DNA of 7,249 bases, taken from assembly GCA_029259675.1 (NCBI GenBank), contig JAJDES010000092.1:1-7249 (forward strand). The letters are read 5' to 3'. A program made the translations under genes and the position numbers. Shown one piece after another: positions 1 to 6,988 of this stretch. Each line of letters opens with the position of its first letter. Position 1 is the stretch's first letter. Under the pieces are notes generated by a model. That model made no database searches, was not told the origin of the DNA, and saw only the letters and a list, made by a program, of their open reading frames with translations. The stretch is from Planctomycetota bacterium (GTDB lineage: Bacteria > Planctomycetota > UBA1135 > GCA-002686595).

Positions 1-2
1 CC

Positions 3-2360
3 CCCCTCGGGATTGTCTTCGCCTGGTGGTGGTCCAATGACCCGACTATGTGGGCCTTCGGACTACTGGGAACCATCGCGGGCATCTTGGCGTTGGCCAC
101 GGGACTGCCGGCGCTGCGACGTCCGCTCTTGACCAAGCCTCTGATGCCGATCGTCGGCAAAATGATGCCGGCCATGAGCGAGACCGAGCGCATCGCGCTC
201 GAAGCCGGAACTGTTTGGTGGGATGCCGATTTGTTTTCGGGTGCTCCGTCCTGGCACAAGTTGACGGAATTCAAAGTCCAGGGCTTGAGTGAACGCGAAC
301 AAGCCTTTCTGGACGGACCCGTCGAAAAGGCCTGCTCGATGGTGACCGATTACGAAACTACGGAAGCCGGGGATCTGCCCGAGGAAGTCTGGCAATACCT
401 GCGCGACGAAGGCTTCCTGGGCATGATCATTTCGGAAAAGTACGGAGGGCTCGGCTTCTCCAACATCGCTCATTCGGCTGTGGTCACCAAGATGGCAAGT
501 CGGTCGATCGCGCTTTCCGTAACGGTGATGGTGCCGAACTCCCTGGGCCCGGCGGAGCTGTTGCAGCATTACGGCACCGACGAACAAAAGGACTATTGGT
601 TGCCGCGCTTGGCCAAGGGCCAAGAGATCCCCAGCTTCGCGTTGACCGAACCCGGCGCGGGCAGCGACGCCACTTCCATGACCAGCAGCGGGGTAGTCTG
701 CAAGGGACAGTGGGAAGGTGAAGGGGTGGTTGGCCTGCGACTGAATTGGGACAAGCGCTACATCACGCTTTCCTCCATGGCGACCGTTCTGGGCCTGGCC
801 TTCCGCATGAGCGACCCCGACCATTTGCTCGGCGAACGCGTCGACCTTGGCATTACCTGCGCTCTGATCCCCGCTCACCTCGACGGCATTGAAATCGGCG
901 CGCGCCACGATCCCCTGGGCGCGGCCTTCCACAACGGCCCGACCAAAGGCCGCGATGTCTTTGTGCCGATCGACGCCATCATCGGCGGCGCTGAAGCAGC
1001 CGGCAAAGGCTGGTTGATGTTGATGCAAACCCTTGCGGCGGGTCGTGGCATTTCTTTGCCCTCCATGTCGGTGGGTGCGATTGAGCTCGCTACGCGCACG
1101 ACCGGCGCCTACGCCACCGTACGCGAACAGTTCGGGTTGCCGATCGGACGCTTCGAGGGCATCGAAGAGCCGTTGACCAAAATTGGCGGACTCAACTACG
1201 TCATGGATGCGGCGCGCACCTTGACTGTGGGCGCGATCGACGCCGGCGAAAAGCCTTCTGTGCTGACCGCGGTGATGAAGCGCTACACCACCGAGGGCAT
1301 GCGCACGGCTTTGAACGAAGCCATGGACATTTGCGCCGGTGCCGGCATTTGCCGCGGCCCGAAAAACATTCTTGCCGGGGCTTACACCGCCCTGCCGATC
1401 GCAATCACAGTCGAGGGCGCCAACATTCTGACGCGCTCGATGATCATCTTCGGTCAGGGCGCGATCCGCTGTCACCCCCATGCGCAGAGTGAAATCGAAG
1501 CGATTGCCAATCGCGACTTGAAGCTCTTCGACAAGCACTTCTGGGGGCACGTCGGGTTTATTTCCACCAACGCTGTGCGCTCACTCGTGCTCGGCGTTAC
1601 CGGCGGTCGCTTCACGCAAAATCCCGTTGGCGGCCGCGCGGGCGAGATGTTCGGACCCTTCACTCGCATGAGCGCAGCCTTCGCGTTCACGGCTGACATC
1701 GCCATGGGCACCCTGGGTGGAACCTTGAAGTTCCGCGAAAAGATCACCGGTCGTTTGGCCGACGCCTTTGGTTGGCTTTACCTCGGAAGCGCAGCGCTCA
1801 AGCGCTTTGTGGACGAGGGTCAACCCGAACGCGATCTGCCCTATGTGCAGTGGGCCTGTGCACACGCACAGTACGAGATTCAAACCGCACTCATGGGCGT
1901 CGTTCGAAATCTCCCCAATCGGCCGGCCGCCATGTTGCTGCGCGCGTTGATTTTCCCCATTGGGGCCAGGTTGGCTCCGCCTTCCGACCGCCTCGCGACA
2001 AAGGTGGCTAAAGGCCTTTTGGAGGACGGCGAAGCGCGCAAGCACTTGACCAGCCACATCTACATTCCCGGAGCCGAAGATGAAGGTTTGGGCAAGCTCG
2101 AAGCAACGCTCCAAATCGTCGTCAAAGCCCACGCGGTGCAGAGCAAAGTCAAAGCGGCGGTCAAGTCACGCACGCTCGATCGCAAGCCCGCAGCTGATTT
2201 GAATCAACGGGCCCATGCTGCGGACATCATCACAGCTGATGAACTGGAACTTCTGGAGCAAGCCAACCAAGCCCGCGCCGAAGCCATCGCCGTAGACGCC
2301 TTTTGGCCCGATTCCAAGGCGCGCACGGAAGAGGAGCAAACGGTTCGCCACTCGGCCTAA
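3..2360 (+). CDS. fadE: FadE-type acyl-CoA dehydrogenase (5' end outside window)
   Basis: Catalyses the first step of fatty-acid beta-oxidation, FAD-dependent oxidation of acyl-CoA to trans-2-enoyl-CoA, probably at the inner membrane. From the ATG at 48 there are 770 residues that align from memory almost end to end with E. coli FadE (814 aa), beginning about 40 residues in. Visible blocks, numbered from that ATG: the PMSETER and WWDADLF region (41-62), the acyl-CoA dehydrogenase signature FALTEPGAGSD (197-207), NGPTKGRDVFVPID in the middle domain, and ITVEGANILTRSMIIFGQG, where Glu456 is the likely catalytic base. The C-terminal ~300 residues match the FadE-specific C-terminal domain (DUF1974). 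The frame stays open upstream of 48 to the window edge and encodes a Trp-rich hydrophobic stretch (FAWWWSNDPT), so the ATG at 48 is probably internal and roughly 25 residues with the first membrane segment are missing. The hydrophobic segment GLLGTIAGILALATGL follows. Its promoter is not in the window. Family assignment is near certain; acyl chain-length preference is not visible. Confidence 0.96.
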   Translation, partial: PLGIVFAWWWSNDPTMWAFGLLGTIAGILALATGLPALRRPLLTKPLMPIVGKMMPAMSETERIALEAGTVWWDADLFSGAPSWHKLTEFKVQGLSEREQAFLDGPVEKACSMVTDYETTEAGDLPEEVWQYLRDEGFLGMIISEKYGGLGFSNIAHSAVVTKMASRSIALSVTVMVPNSLGPAELLQHYGTDEQKDYWLPRLAKGQEIPSFALTEPGAGSDATSMTSSGVVCKGQWEGEGVVGLRLNWDKRYITLSSMATVLGLAFRMSDPDHLLGERVDLGITCALIPAHLDGIEIGARHDPLGAAFHNGPTKGRDVFVPIDAIIGGAEAAGKGWLMLMQTLAAGRGISLPSMSVGAIELATRTTGAYATVREQFGLPIGRFEGIEEPLTKIGGLNYVMDAARTLTVGAIDAGEKPSVLTAVMKRYTTEGMRTALNEAMDICAGAGICRGPKNILAGAYTALPIAITVEGANILTRSMIIFGQGAIRCHPHAQSEIEAIANRDLKLFDKHFWGHVGFISTNAVRSLVLGVTGGRFTQNPVGGRAGEMFGPFTRMSAAFAFTADIAMGTLGGTLKFREKITGRLADAFGWLYLGSAALKRFVDEGQPERDLPYVQWACAHAQYEIQTALMGVVRNLPNRPAAMLLRALIFPIGARLAPPSDRLATKVAKGLLEDGEARKHLTSHIYIPGAEDEGLGKLEATLQIVVKAHAVQSKVKAAVKSRTLDRKPAADLNQRAHAADIITADELELLEQANQARAEAIAVDAFWPDSKARTEEEQTVRHSA

Positions 2361-2390
2361 ACCAAGCAATAAGTTCATTCCCAATACACG

Positions 2391-2428
2391 GGCCCCGGCC
2401 CCGAGCAGCAGTGCTTGGGACCGGGGCC
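2391..2428 (+). terminator. Strong intrinsic terminator after fadE
   Basis: A 12-position GC-rich stem (2391-2402 with 2417-2428) has a single C-A mismatch. It continues inward through a G-U pair and AGCA/TGCT (2404-2407 with 2412-2415) to a GCAG tetraloop, giving about 17 paired positions. A short, imperfect T run (TATTTCGT) follows. It begins 30 bases after the fadE stop, so it most likely ends that transcript and isolates the peptidase gene downstream. Confidence 0.8.
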
Positions 2429-2566
2429 TATTTCGTCCACCAACAAATAATTTGCACAGGGCCGGCATGGGATCGGTGGCGTCCAAACAACTCGTTCGCC
2501 GGTCTCTGCCCGCGATTGCCCAACCGCAAGAATGGAGCGTAGGATTGCGGCTTCCAAAATCTTCCG

Positions 2567-2572
2567 AAGGAG
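2567..2572 (+). promoter_or_regulatory. Ribosome binding site of the M49 peptidase gene
   Basis: AAGGAG lies 6 bases before the ATG at 2579. It supports the start that yields a lipoprotein signal peptide. The rest of the 2361-2578 spacer holds the fadE terminator and no convincing promoter; the best weak candidate is TTGCCC (2516-2521), 18 bases, then TAGGAT (2540-2545). Confidence 0.8.
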
Positions 2573-2578
2573 ACCTCC

Positions 2579-4225
2579 ATGAAATTCCGTGCTGCTGTTC
2601 TTGCGTTATCACCCCTCGCTGCTTGTTCAAGCATGGGAAGTCATGAGATGTCGGTGCAACGTGTTGCGGCGACTCCGGAGGTTTATGCAACCGTCCAGTT
2701 GACTGCCGACATCAGTGAATTGAGCGCCAAGCAAAAGGAAATGATTCCGCTCCTGATTGAAGCTTCGACCCACATGGATGAAGTCTTTTGGAAGCAAGCA
2801 GTAGGTGAACGCAAGGCTTTCTTGGATGGGATCGAAGACCCGACGCTCAAGCGCTTTGCTGAGATCAATTATGGTCCTTGGGACAGACTCGATGGAAATG
2901 CACCCTTCATAGAAGGTGTCGGCGCCAAGCCCGAGGGTGCGAACTTTTATCCGCACGACATTAGTAAGGACGAGTTTGAGGCGCATTTGGCTGCTAACCC
3001 GCAGGACACCGAAGCGTTCAAGAGCTTGTACACGGTCATTGAACGCAATGAGCAAGGAGAGCTTATTGCGGTGCCCTACTCACAGGCCTACCCGTCGGAA
3101 ACCAAGGCCGCCGCTAAGTTGCTAATGCAAGCGGCGAAACTCGCGCAGGATCCGGGTCTGCGCAAATACTTGGCTTTGCGCTCGGAAGCGCTGCTTTCCG
3201 ATGAGTACAAGGCCAGTGACATGGCCTGGATGGACATGAAGTCCAACGGCATTGACATCGTTATTGGTCCGATTGAGTCCTATGAAGACCGTCTTTATGG
3301 AACGAAAGCCGCGCACGAGGCCTATGTATTGATCAAGGACAAGAGTTGGAGTGATCGTCTTGCGCGTTACACCAAATTCCTGCCCGAATTGCAGCGCGGC
3401 TTGCCCGTGCCGGACGCGTACAAGCAGGAAATGCCCGGCAGCGATGCCGACCTGAATGCCTACGACGTCGTTTACTACGCCGGCGATTGCAACTCGGGCT
3501 CCAAGACGATTGCTATCAACCTCCCCAACGACGAAGACGTCCAATTGGCAAGGGGAACGCGGCGCCTGCAACTGAAGAATGCGATGCGAGCCAAGTATGA
3601 CGAAATCTTGGTGCACATCGCCGACGAGTTGATTGATCCGTCTCAACGCGCTCACATCACATTTGATGCATTCTTCGGCAATACCATGTTCCACGAAGTG
3701 GCACACGGCTTGGGCGTGAAGAAGACCCTGAAGGACGGGGGGAATGTCCGCCAGTCACTTGCGGAGCACGCCTCTGCCCTGGAGGAAGGCAAGGCTGACA
3801 TCTTGGGTCTATACATGGTCACCCAGTTGTTTGCGAAGAACGAGATCCCCCAGGGCGAGTTGATGGACAACTACGTCACATTTCTGGCGGGAATCTTTCG
3901 CTCCGTTCGCTTCGGAGCATCGAGTGCGCACGGTCGAGCCAATATGGTGCGCTTCAACTTTTTTCAAGAAATGGGCGCCTTTGAGCACAACGCAGAGACC
4001 GGAACCTACGCCGTCAACCCAGAGAAGATGGGCGCCGCCGTGGAAGCTCTGTCGCGCAAGATTCTCACCATCCAAGGTGACGGCGACTACGCGGCGGCCG
4101 GGGAACTCCTAGCCGACATGGGTGTCATCGGTGACGAATTGCAAGCGGACCTGGACCGCTTGGCCGCTGCGGGCATTCCCGTAGACATCGTCTTTGAGCA
4201 AGGGGCGGAAGTGCTCGGGCTCTAA
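2579..4225 (+). CDS. Lipoprotein zinc peptidase, M49 (dipeptidyl-peptidase III-like)
   Basis: Predicted zinc metallopeptidase, 548 aa, anchored in the cell envelope. The N-terminus is a short lipoprotein signal (K2, R4, hydrophobic 5-15) with lipobox L13-A-A-C16. Ser follows the Cys, so outer-membrane sorting is possible. Family M49 features in order: INLPND (313-318) in a region resembling DPP III; HEVAH (372-376) as the zinc-binding and catalytic motif; EEGKAD (402-407), equivalent to the family EEC/RAE motif, with Glu403 the likely third zinc ligand; and SAHGRANMVRFNFF (from 449), matching the conserved AHxxARxxI region. The motif is HEXXH, one residue shorter than the classical HEXXGH, and the gap to the third ligand (~26 residues between motifs) is shorter than in human DPP III. 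M49 enzymes release dipeptides from peptide N-termini, so uptake-linked peptide degradation is a reasonable inference; substrate is unknown. It is a single gene, convergent with the GST gene downstream. Databases may call such proteins Zn-dependent hydrolase. Confidence 0.85.
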   Translation: MKFRAAVLALSPLAACSSMGSHEMSVQRVAATPEVYATVQLTADISELSAKQKEMIPLLIEASTHMDEVFWKQAVGERKAFLDGIEDPTLKRFAEINYGPWDRLDGNAPFIEGVGAKPEGANFYPHDISKDEFEAHLAANPQDTEAFKSLYTVIERNEQGELIAVPYSQAYPSETKAAAKLLMQAAKLAQDPGLRKYLALRSEALLSDEYKASDMAWMDMKSNGIDIVIGPIESYEDRLYGTKAAHEAYVLIKDKSWSDRLARYTKFLPELQRGLPVPDAYKQEMPGSDADLNAYDVVYYAGDCNSGSKTIAINLPNDEDVQLARGTRRLQLKNAMRAKYDEILVHIADELIDPSQRAHITFDAFFGNTMFHEVAHGLGVKKTLKDGGNVRQSLAEHASALEEGKADILGLYMVTQLFAKNEIPQGELMDNYVTFLAGIFRSVRFGASSAHGRANMVRFNFFQEMGAFEHNAETGTYAVNPEKMGAAVEALSRKILTIQGDGDYAAAGELLADMGVIGDELQADLDRLAAAGIPVDIVFEQGAEVLGL

Positions 4226-4254
4226 ACAATTCCGACTTGCAAGTGCGCGCGGGG

Positions 4255-4283
4255 CAGGGTTGGCGATAGCCGATCTTGCCCTG
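4255..4283. terminator. Weak hairpin between convergent genes
   Basis: CAGGGT (4255-4260) can pair with GCCCTG (4278-4283) with one G-U pair. A smaller GGC/GCC hairpin (4262-4264 with 4269-4271) lies inside, and a broken T run (TTTGCGTTT) follows on the + strand. It sits about 30 bases after the peptidase stop. The pairing is short and interrupted, so this is only a candidate. A second small hairpin, GTGCC-GATT-GGCAC (4322-4335), lies nearer the GST gene without a T run. Nothing else is visible in 4226-4362. Confidence 0.3.
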
Positions 4284-4362
4284 TTTGCGTTTGACTCGTT
4301 TGCACCTGGCCATTTAGCACGGTGCCGATTGGCACAATGACTATGCGAACTTGCTGGAACGC

Positions 4363-5013
4363 TCAGCGATCGTAGGCGGGAATGGAATGCTCCTCCGACT
4401 TAGCTGCCGCAGACCAGACCTGCGCCTCAGGTGTATTTCGCAGCATTTGCGCATAGGCCGACTCCGTTGCAGCAAGCTCAATCCCATAGGTCTGAAATCG
4501 AAATGCAACCGGAGTGAAGAAGGCATCCGCAATCGACCAGTCGCCGAACAGGAAATCGCCGCCCTTTCCGTAGCTTGCGCGACATTCCCTCCACAGCATG
4601 GTGATGCGATCGATGTCCGCAGCCAAAGCAGCATCCATTTCTGTGCGCGTATACAACGCTCGAATGTTCATCGGCATTTGACTGCGCAGAGCCCCGAAGC
4701 CCGAGTGCATCTCGCAAGTTACTGAACGCGCGATGGCTCGCTTGCGAACATCCTTGGGCCACATTTGCGCGGCGGGGAATTGTTCCGCCAGGTACTCGGC
4801 GATCGCCAAGGAGTCCCAAATGACCATGTCCTCGACATGCAACGCCGGAACCAGACCCGACGGGGAATTGTCGCGCTTGGCTTCGCTTGAGTCTGCCTTG
4901 TGAAGGGGAATGAAGCGCTCGGTGAACTCAATTCCGGAACGGGTGCACAGCAGCCAACCGCGCAGGGACCAGGAAGAATAGTTCTTGTTGCCAATTATGA
5001 GAGTCGCAGACAT
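4363..5013 (-). CDS. Glutathione S-transferase family protein
   Basis: A 216-aa cytosolic protein of typical GST length. The N-terminal thioredoxin-like domain (about 1-80) opens with LIIGNKNYSSWSLRGWLL, where Ser13, Ser14 or Ser16 sits at the usual thiol-activating position. It also has the cis-proline region GLVPAL (Pro56) and WDSLAIAEYLAEQFP (66-80), whose Asp67-Ser68 matches the site binding the gamma-glutamyl group of glutathione. The helical C-terminal domain carries the N-capping motif in DWSIADAFFTPV (Ser160 to Asp163). It most resembles bacterial GSTs annotated only as glutathione S-transferase family protein; the SSWS motif recalls zeta/maleylacetoacetate isomerase types, but nothing nearby points to tyrosine catabolism. 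Likely roles are glutathione conjugation or isomerisation; the substrate cannot be told. Translation start: AGGA (5023-5026 read on the minus strand) lies 9 bases before the ATG. The gene is divergent from the EEP gene and convergent with the peptidase gene. Confidence 0.88.
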   Translation of the reverse strand: MSATLIIGNKNYSSWSLRGWLLCTRSGIEFTERFIPLHKADSSEAKRDNSPSGLVPALHVEDMVIWDSLAIAEYLAEQFPAAQMWPKDVRKRAIARSVTCEMHSGFGALRSQMPMNIRALYTRTEMDAALAADIDRITMLWRECRASYGKGGDFLFGDWSIADAFFTPVAFRFQTYGIELAATESAYAQMLRNTPEAQVWSAAAKSEEHSIPAYDR

Positions 5014-5057
5014 GGGAGTTGATCCTGGGCCGAACTAATGGAATTTCTGTGTCGCCA

Positions 5058-5086
5058 TTACGATTGAAAACGTCACTTACTATAAA
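5058..5086 (+). promoter_or_regulatory. Candidate promoter in the GST/EEP divergent spacer
   Basis: The only clearly AT-rich patch of the 5014-5238 spacer is around 5076-5096. TATAAA (5081-5086) is a good -10 for the + strand; 17 bases upstream is only a poor -35 (TTACGA, 5058-5063). TTGAAA (5064-5069) is a better -35 sequence but lies too close (11 bases). Read on the other strand the same patch contains TATAGT, so it could also serve the GST gene. The leader from here to the EEP start would be about 145 bases; I see no riboswitch-like structure in it. Confidence 0.3.
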
Positions 5087-5223
5087 TAAGAACTCTAGTG
5101 AATTCCGCTTTGCGCCACCCGCCGCAGCGATCTACCTGGACTCGCATTCAAATCAACCGCGCCAAGGTGGCGCACACTTGCCGCGGAAAAACCGTTTTCT
5201 GCTCGCTCCCCAGGATCCCAAGA

Positions 5224-5229
5224 GAGAGG
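5224..5229 (+). promoter_or_regulatory. Ribosome binding site fixing the EEP start at 5239
   Basis: GAGAGG lies 9 bases before the ATG at 5239. The frame is open further upstream to an ATG at 5098, but those 47 codons encode an Arg/Pro-rich, unfolded-looking stretch without family similarity and that ATG has no Shine-Dalgarno sequence, so the 5239 start is preferred. Confidence 0.65.
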
Positions 5230-5238
5230 TATCGCAAC

Positions 5239-6048
5239 ATGACCCGGCTTTATTCCTTCGCGTCTTGGAACGTGGAACATTTCAAGAATGCACAGGCCCG
5301 CGCCGATCGCATCGCAGGCTATGTAAGCCAACAGGACCCCGATGTCTTTGCCATCTATGAAGTGGAAAGCAAGGCCGTGTTCTCTCACTTCACAACGGCG
5401 ATGCCTTCGCACCATTTCTTCATTACCGAATCCCTGGGCGGGATGGACATCCTGATAGGCATCCGCAACTCCATGACGGCATTCGTCAGTCAACGCGAGC
5501 GACTCCGTTCCCGCATCCCCACCCTGCGGCCGGGTGTTTTGGTGACCCTAAAGGCGAGCGACAACAGCTTTCACTCGCTCTTGTTCATCCACATTAAAAG
5601 CTCCGATGCTCCCCATTCCTTCGGATTGCGCGACGACATGGTCGGTCACATCCTCAATTTGAAGAAAGCCCTCGACAAAGCGGCGGGCGGCAGCGCGAAT
5701 TTCGTCGCCATCGGAGACTTCAATACCATGGGAATGAATTTGACCTACTCCCCCCATGATGTGGATGCCGCTGAAGAACTCGAACGCTTTCGAAAGCGCT
5801 TCGAGGTACGCGACATGCAACTGCTGGACAAGGATCAAAGCGTCTCCTGGTGGGGTGGTGGCACAACCTATCCTCCCAGCAACTTGGACCATGCCTTCGC
5901 TTCTGACGGACTTAAGTTCGCGCCCTTCGGAGCAGCAAAACTATCCGTGCGCGGCTGGCCCGAGTTCACTACGCAAGCGGAACAGCTCGATTGGATCGAA
6001 AAGTACTCCGATCACGCCATGCTCTACGGAGAGGTCCACAATTCCTAA
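5239..6048 (+). CDS. Endonuclease/exonuclease/phosphatase family protein
   Basis: Metal-dependent hydrolase of the EEP (DNase I/exonuclease III-like) superfamily, 269 aa from the chosen start. All landmark motifs are present in order: FASWNVEHF with Asn11; DPDVFAIYEVE with the metal-binding Glu41; IHIKSS with His118; IGDFNTM with Asp160 and Asn162; SNLDHAFAS with Asp217-His218; and YSDHAMLYGEV with the catalytic Asp258-His259. The protein is therefore predicted active on a phosphodiester or phosphomonoester. There is no signal peptide or membrane segment from this start, so it is probably cytoplasmic. The superfamily covers DNA repair nucleases, RNases, sphingomyelinases and inositol phosphatases, and nothing here decides between them; the WWGGGTTYPPSNLDH region before the Asp-His pair is typical of uncharacterised bacterial members. 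It stands alone, divergent from the GST gene and convergent with the DUF1326-like operon. The longer reading starting at 5098 (316 aa) is judged less likely. Confidence 0.88.
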   Translation: MTRLYSFASWNVEHFKNAQARADRIAGYVSQQDPDVFAIYEVESKAVFSHFTTAMPSHHFFITESLGGMDILIGIRNSMTAFVSQRERLRSRIPTLRPGVLVTLKASDNSFHSLLFIHIKSSDAPHSFGLRDDMVGHILNLKKALDKAAGGSANFVAIGDFNTMGMNLTYSPHDVDAAEELERFRKRFEVRDMQLLDKDQSVSWWGGGTTYPPSNLDHAFASDGLKFAPFGAAKLSVRGWPEFTTQAEQLDWIEKYSDHAMLYGEVHNS

Positions 6049-6095
6049 ATCGGGCAAGACGCTGCGCTTCGCTTAGCCCTTTGCGCAAAGCAATC

Positions 6096-6207
6096 CGGTT
6101 TTGCTCGATGGGTTATCAACTAGCTGCGTGCACGAAAAAGCCCAGCTCCGACAAGGACACTGGGCTCTATAAATCCGCCGAGTTGGCGAAAGTTCGGTTT
6201 TGCTCGA
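6096..6207. repeat. Pair of 13-base direct repeats flanking a terminator
   Basis: CGGTTTTGCTCGA occurs at 6096-6108 and again at 6195-6207, 99 bases apart, on either side of the minus-strand terminator hairpin. Both copies are exact over 13 bases. Near the first copy is a 12-base perfect palindrome, CTTTGCGCAAAG (6079-6090). Function is unknown; see findings. Confidence 0.6.
6134..6166 (-). terminator. Intrinsic terminator of the DUF1326-like operon
   Basis: A perfect 7-base stem (6139-6145 with 6160-6166, AGCCCAG/CTGGGCT) encloses an inner TCC/GGA pairing. Read on the minus strand, CTGGGCT runs into TTTTT then CG, the classic terminator form. It begins about 46 bases after the stop of the 6212-6976 gene. 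On the plus strand the hairpin is followed by CTATAAAT rather than a T run, so it would stop EEP transcription less well. Confidence 0.8.
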
Positions 6208-6211
6208 GACC

Positions 6212-6976
6212 TTAAATTTCGAAGGCTCCAAAGTAGACGCAGTTGTCGTCAAAGCGTGACCAGCGGCTCTTGAGTTGCTCAATGTTGATGCTGACACTTT
6301 CCGCGCGCCCAACGAACTTCTTTTGAACGGGACTGAGGGGCTCGTACCAAACGTTAAACGGCATGGCACAGCATTCACGGTTCGGTAACGAGCCGCCTAC
6401 AAGGGCGATGTCCTTACCTGCGGTTAGCTGGAAGTTGCCCTCTGCCCCTTTGGCCACCGCGACTTGCACGGTCGTCCGACGCACCTCAAGAATTTTGCCC
6501 ACAACCTCGGCCTGTTGCTCGCGCAACCAAGCGAGCGCGCCCTGCACCTCTGCGCCCGTCAATTCCCTTGACAAGTAGACGACGGACTCGCGCGGACTGT
6601 CTGCTAAGTGAAGATTTGATTTGGCGCGAACAGCTGCGGCGATTTGGACGCCGGCGAGCGAGACCCCGTCGTAGCGACCCGATTCAATTGACCATCCCAT
6701 CACGGCCCTGCGACCGGCGGTGACGAATTCGGAGTTGTAGTGGCAGGCTCCGGCAAACACGGCCGCGGTCCGCGCCTCGACGTAACGGCCGCTAAGGGCT
6801 GAACTCGGCTGCAGTGCTTCCTGCGCAACCGCCGGCTGAGCGATCTGAACTGCCGGCTGTGCAGCGACCTGAGTCTGGGCTACGCGCGGCCCATGCTGCG
6901 CGTAGCTGTTCTGCGCGATGACGATGGTGATGACGGCGATGCTCACCACCGCGGCTTCGATGACGTGATTGCGCAT
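6212..6976 (-). CDS. Exported or membrane-anchored DUF1326-like protein
   Basis: A 254-aa protein of unknown function. The N-terminus (MRNHVIEAAVVSIAVITIVI) is one hydrophobic segment followed by NSYA-Q, so it is either a cleaved signal peptide (possible cut after Ala26) or a single membrane anchor; the rest would be periplasmic. Residues about 28-60 are a low-complexity Ala/Gln/Pro/Val linker with an AQPAV repeat, visible in the DNA as GCCGGCTG repeated 21 bases apart (6831 and 6852). The folded part, from RYVEARTAAVFAGACHYN (64-81), has the spacing of DUF1326-type domains (GRYDGVSLAGVQIAAAV, then a helix ending ALAWLREQQ); this assignment is from memory and moderate. Cys78, the Cys202-Cys203 pair and Cys246 could bind metal or form disulfides. 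The start at 6976 is chosen over one at 7012 because AGGAG lies 7 bases upstream and the hydrophobic segment then begins at the N-terminus. It follows the Cys-rich gene by 10 bases and is likely cotranscribed with it. Confidence 0.75.
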   Translation of the reverse strand: MRNHVIEAAVVSIAVITIVIAQNSYAQHGPRVAQTQVAAQPAVQIAQPAVAQEALQPSSALSGRYVEARTAAVFAGACHYNSEFVTAGRRAVMGWSIESGRYDGVSLAGVQIAAAVRAKSNLHLADSPRESVVYLSRELTGAEVQGALAWLREQQAEVVGKILEVRRTTVQVAVAKGAEGNFQLTAGKDIALVGGSLPNRECCAMPFNVWYEPLSPVQKKFVGRAESVSINIEQLKSRWSRFDDNCVYFGAFEI

Positions 6977-6983
6977 GGGTGTT

Positions 6984-6988
6984 CTCCT
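6984..6988 (-). promoter_or_regulatory. Ribosome binding site overlapping the upstream stop codon
   Basis: Read on the minus strand, AGGAG lies 7 bases before the ATG at 6976 and shares bases with the TAG stop (6987-6989) of the upstream Cys-rich gene. This arrangement suggests translational coupling of the two genes and decides the start of the downstream one. Confidence 0.75.

Noticed and set aside
63..1550. A 495-codon open frame antisense to fadE
   Set aside because: It lies wholly inside a near-certain FadE coding region. Its translation is rich in Arg, Gly, His and Gln without recognisable motifs, as expected for a shadow of a GC-biased gene.
1581..2132. A 183-codon minus-strand open frame
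   Set aside because: Shadow of the fadE C-terminal region; low-complexity translation, no ribosome site or family resemblance.
2166..2690. A 174-codon minus-strand open frame spanning the fadE end, the terminator and the peptidase start
   Set aside because: It would read across a strong terminator hairpin, overlaps two well-supported genes, and has no recognisable domain.
3122..3706. A 194-codon minus-strand open frame within the peptidase gene
   Set aside because: Antisense shadow; the plus-strand frame holds the clear M49 motifs.
4351..4725. A 124-codon plus-strand open frame opposite the GST gene
   Set aside because: Antisense to a well-supported GST-family gene, Arg/Ser-rich and without motifs.
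5095..5493. A 132-codon minus-strand open frame over the EEP 5' region
   Set aside because: Overlaps the EEP core, where the Asn11 and Glu41 motifs are encoded on the plus strand; no support of its own.
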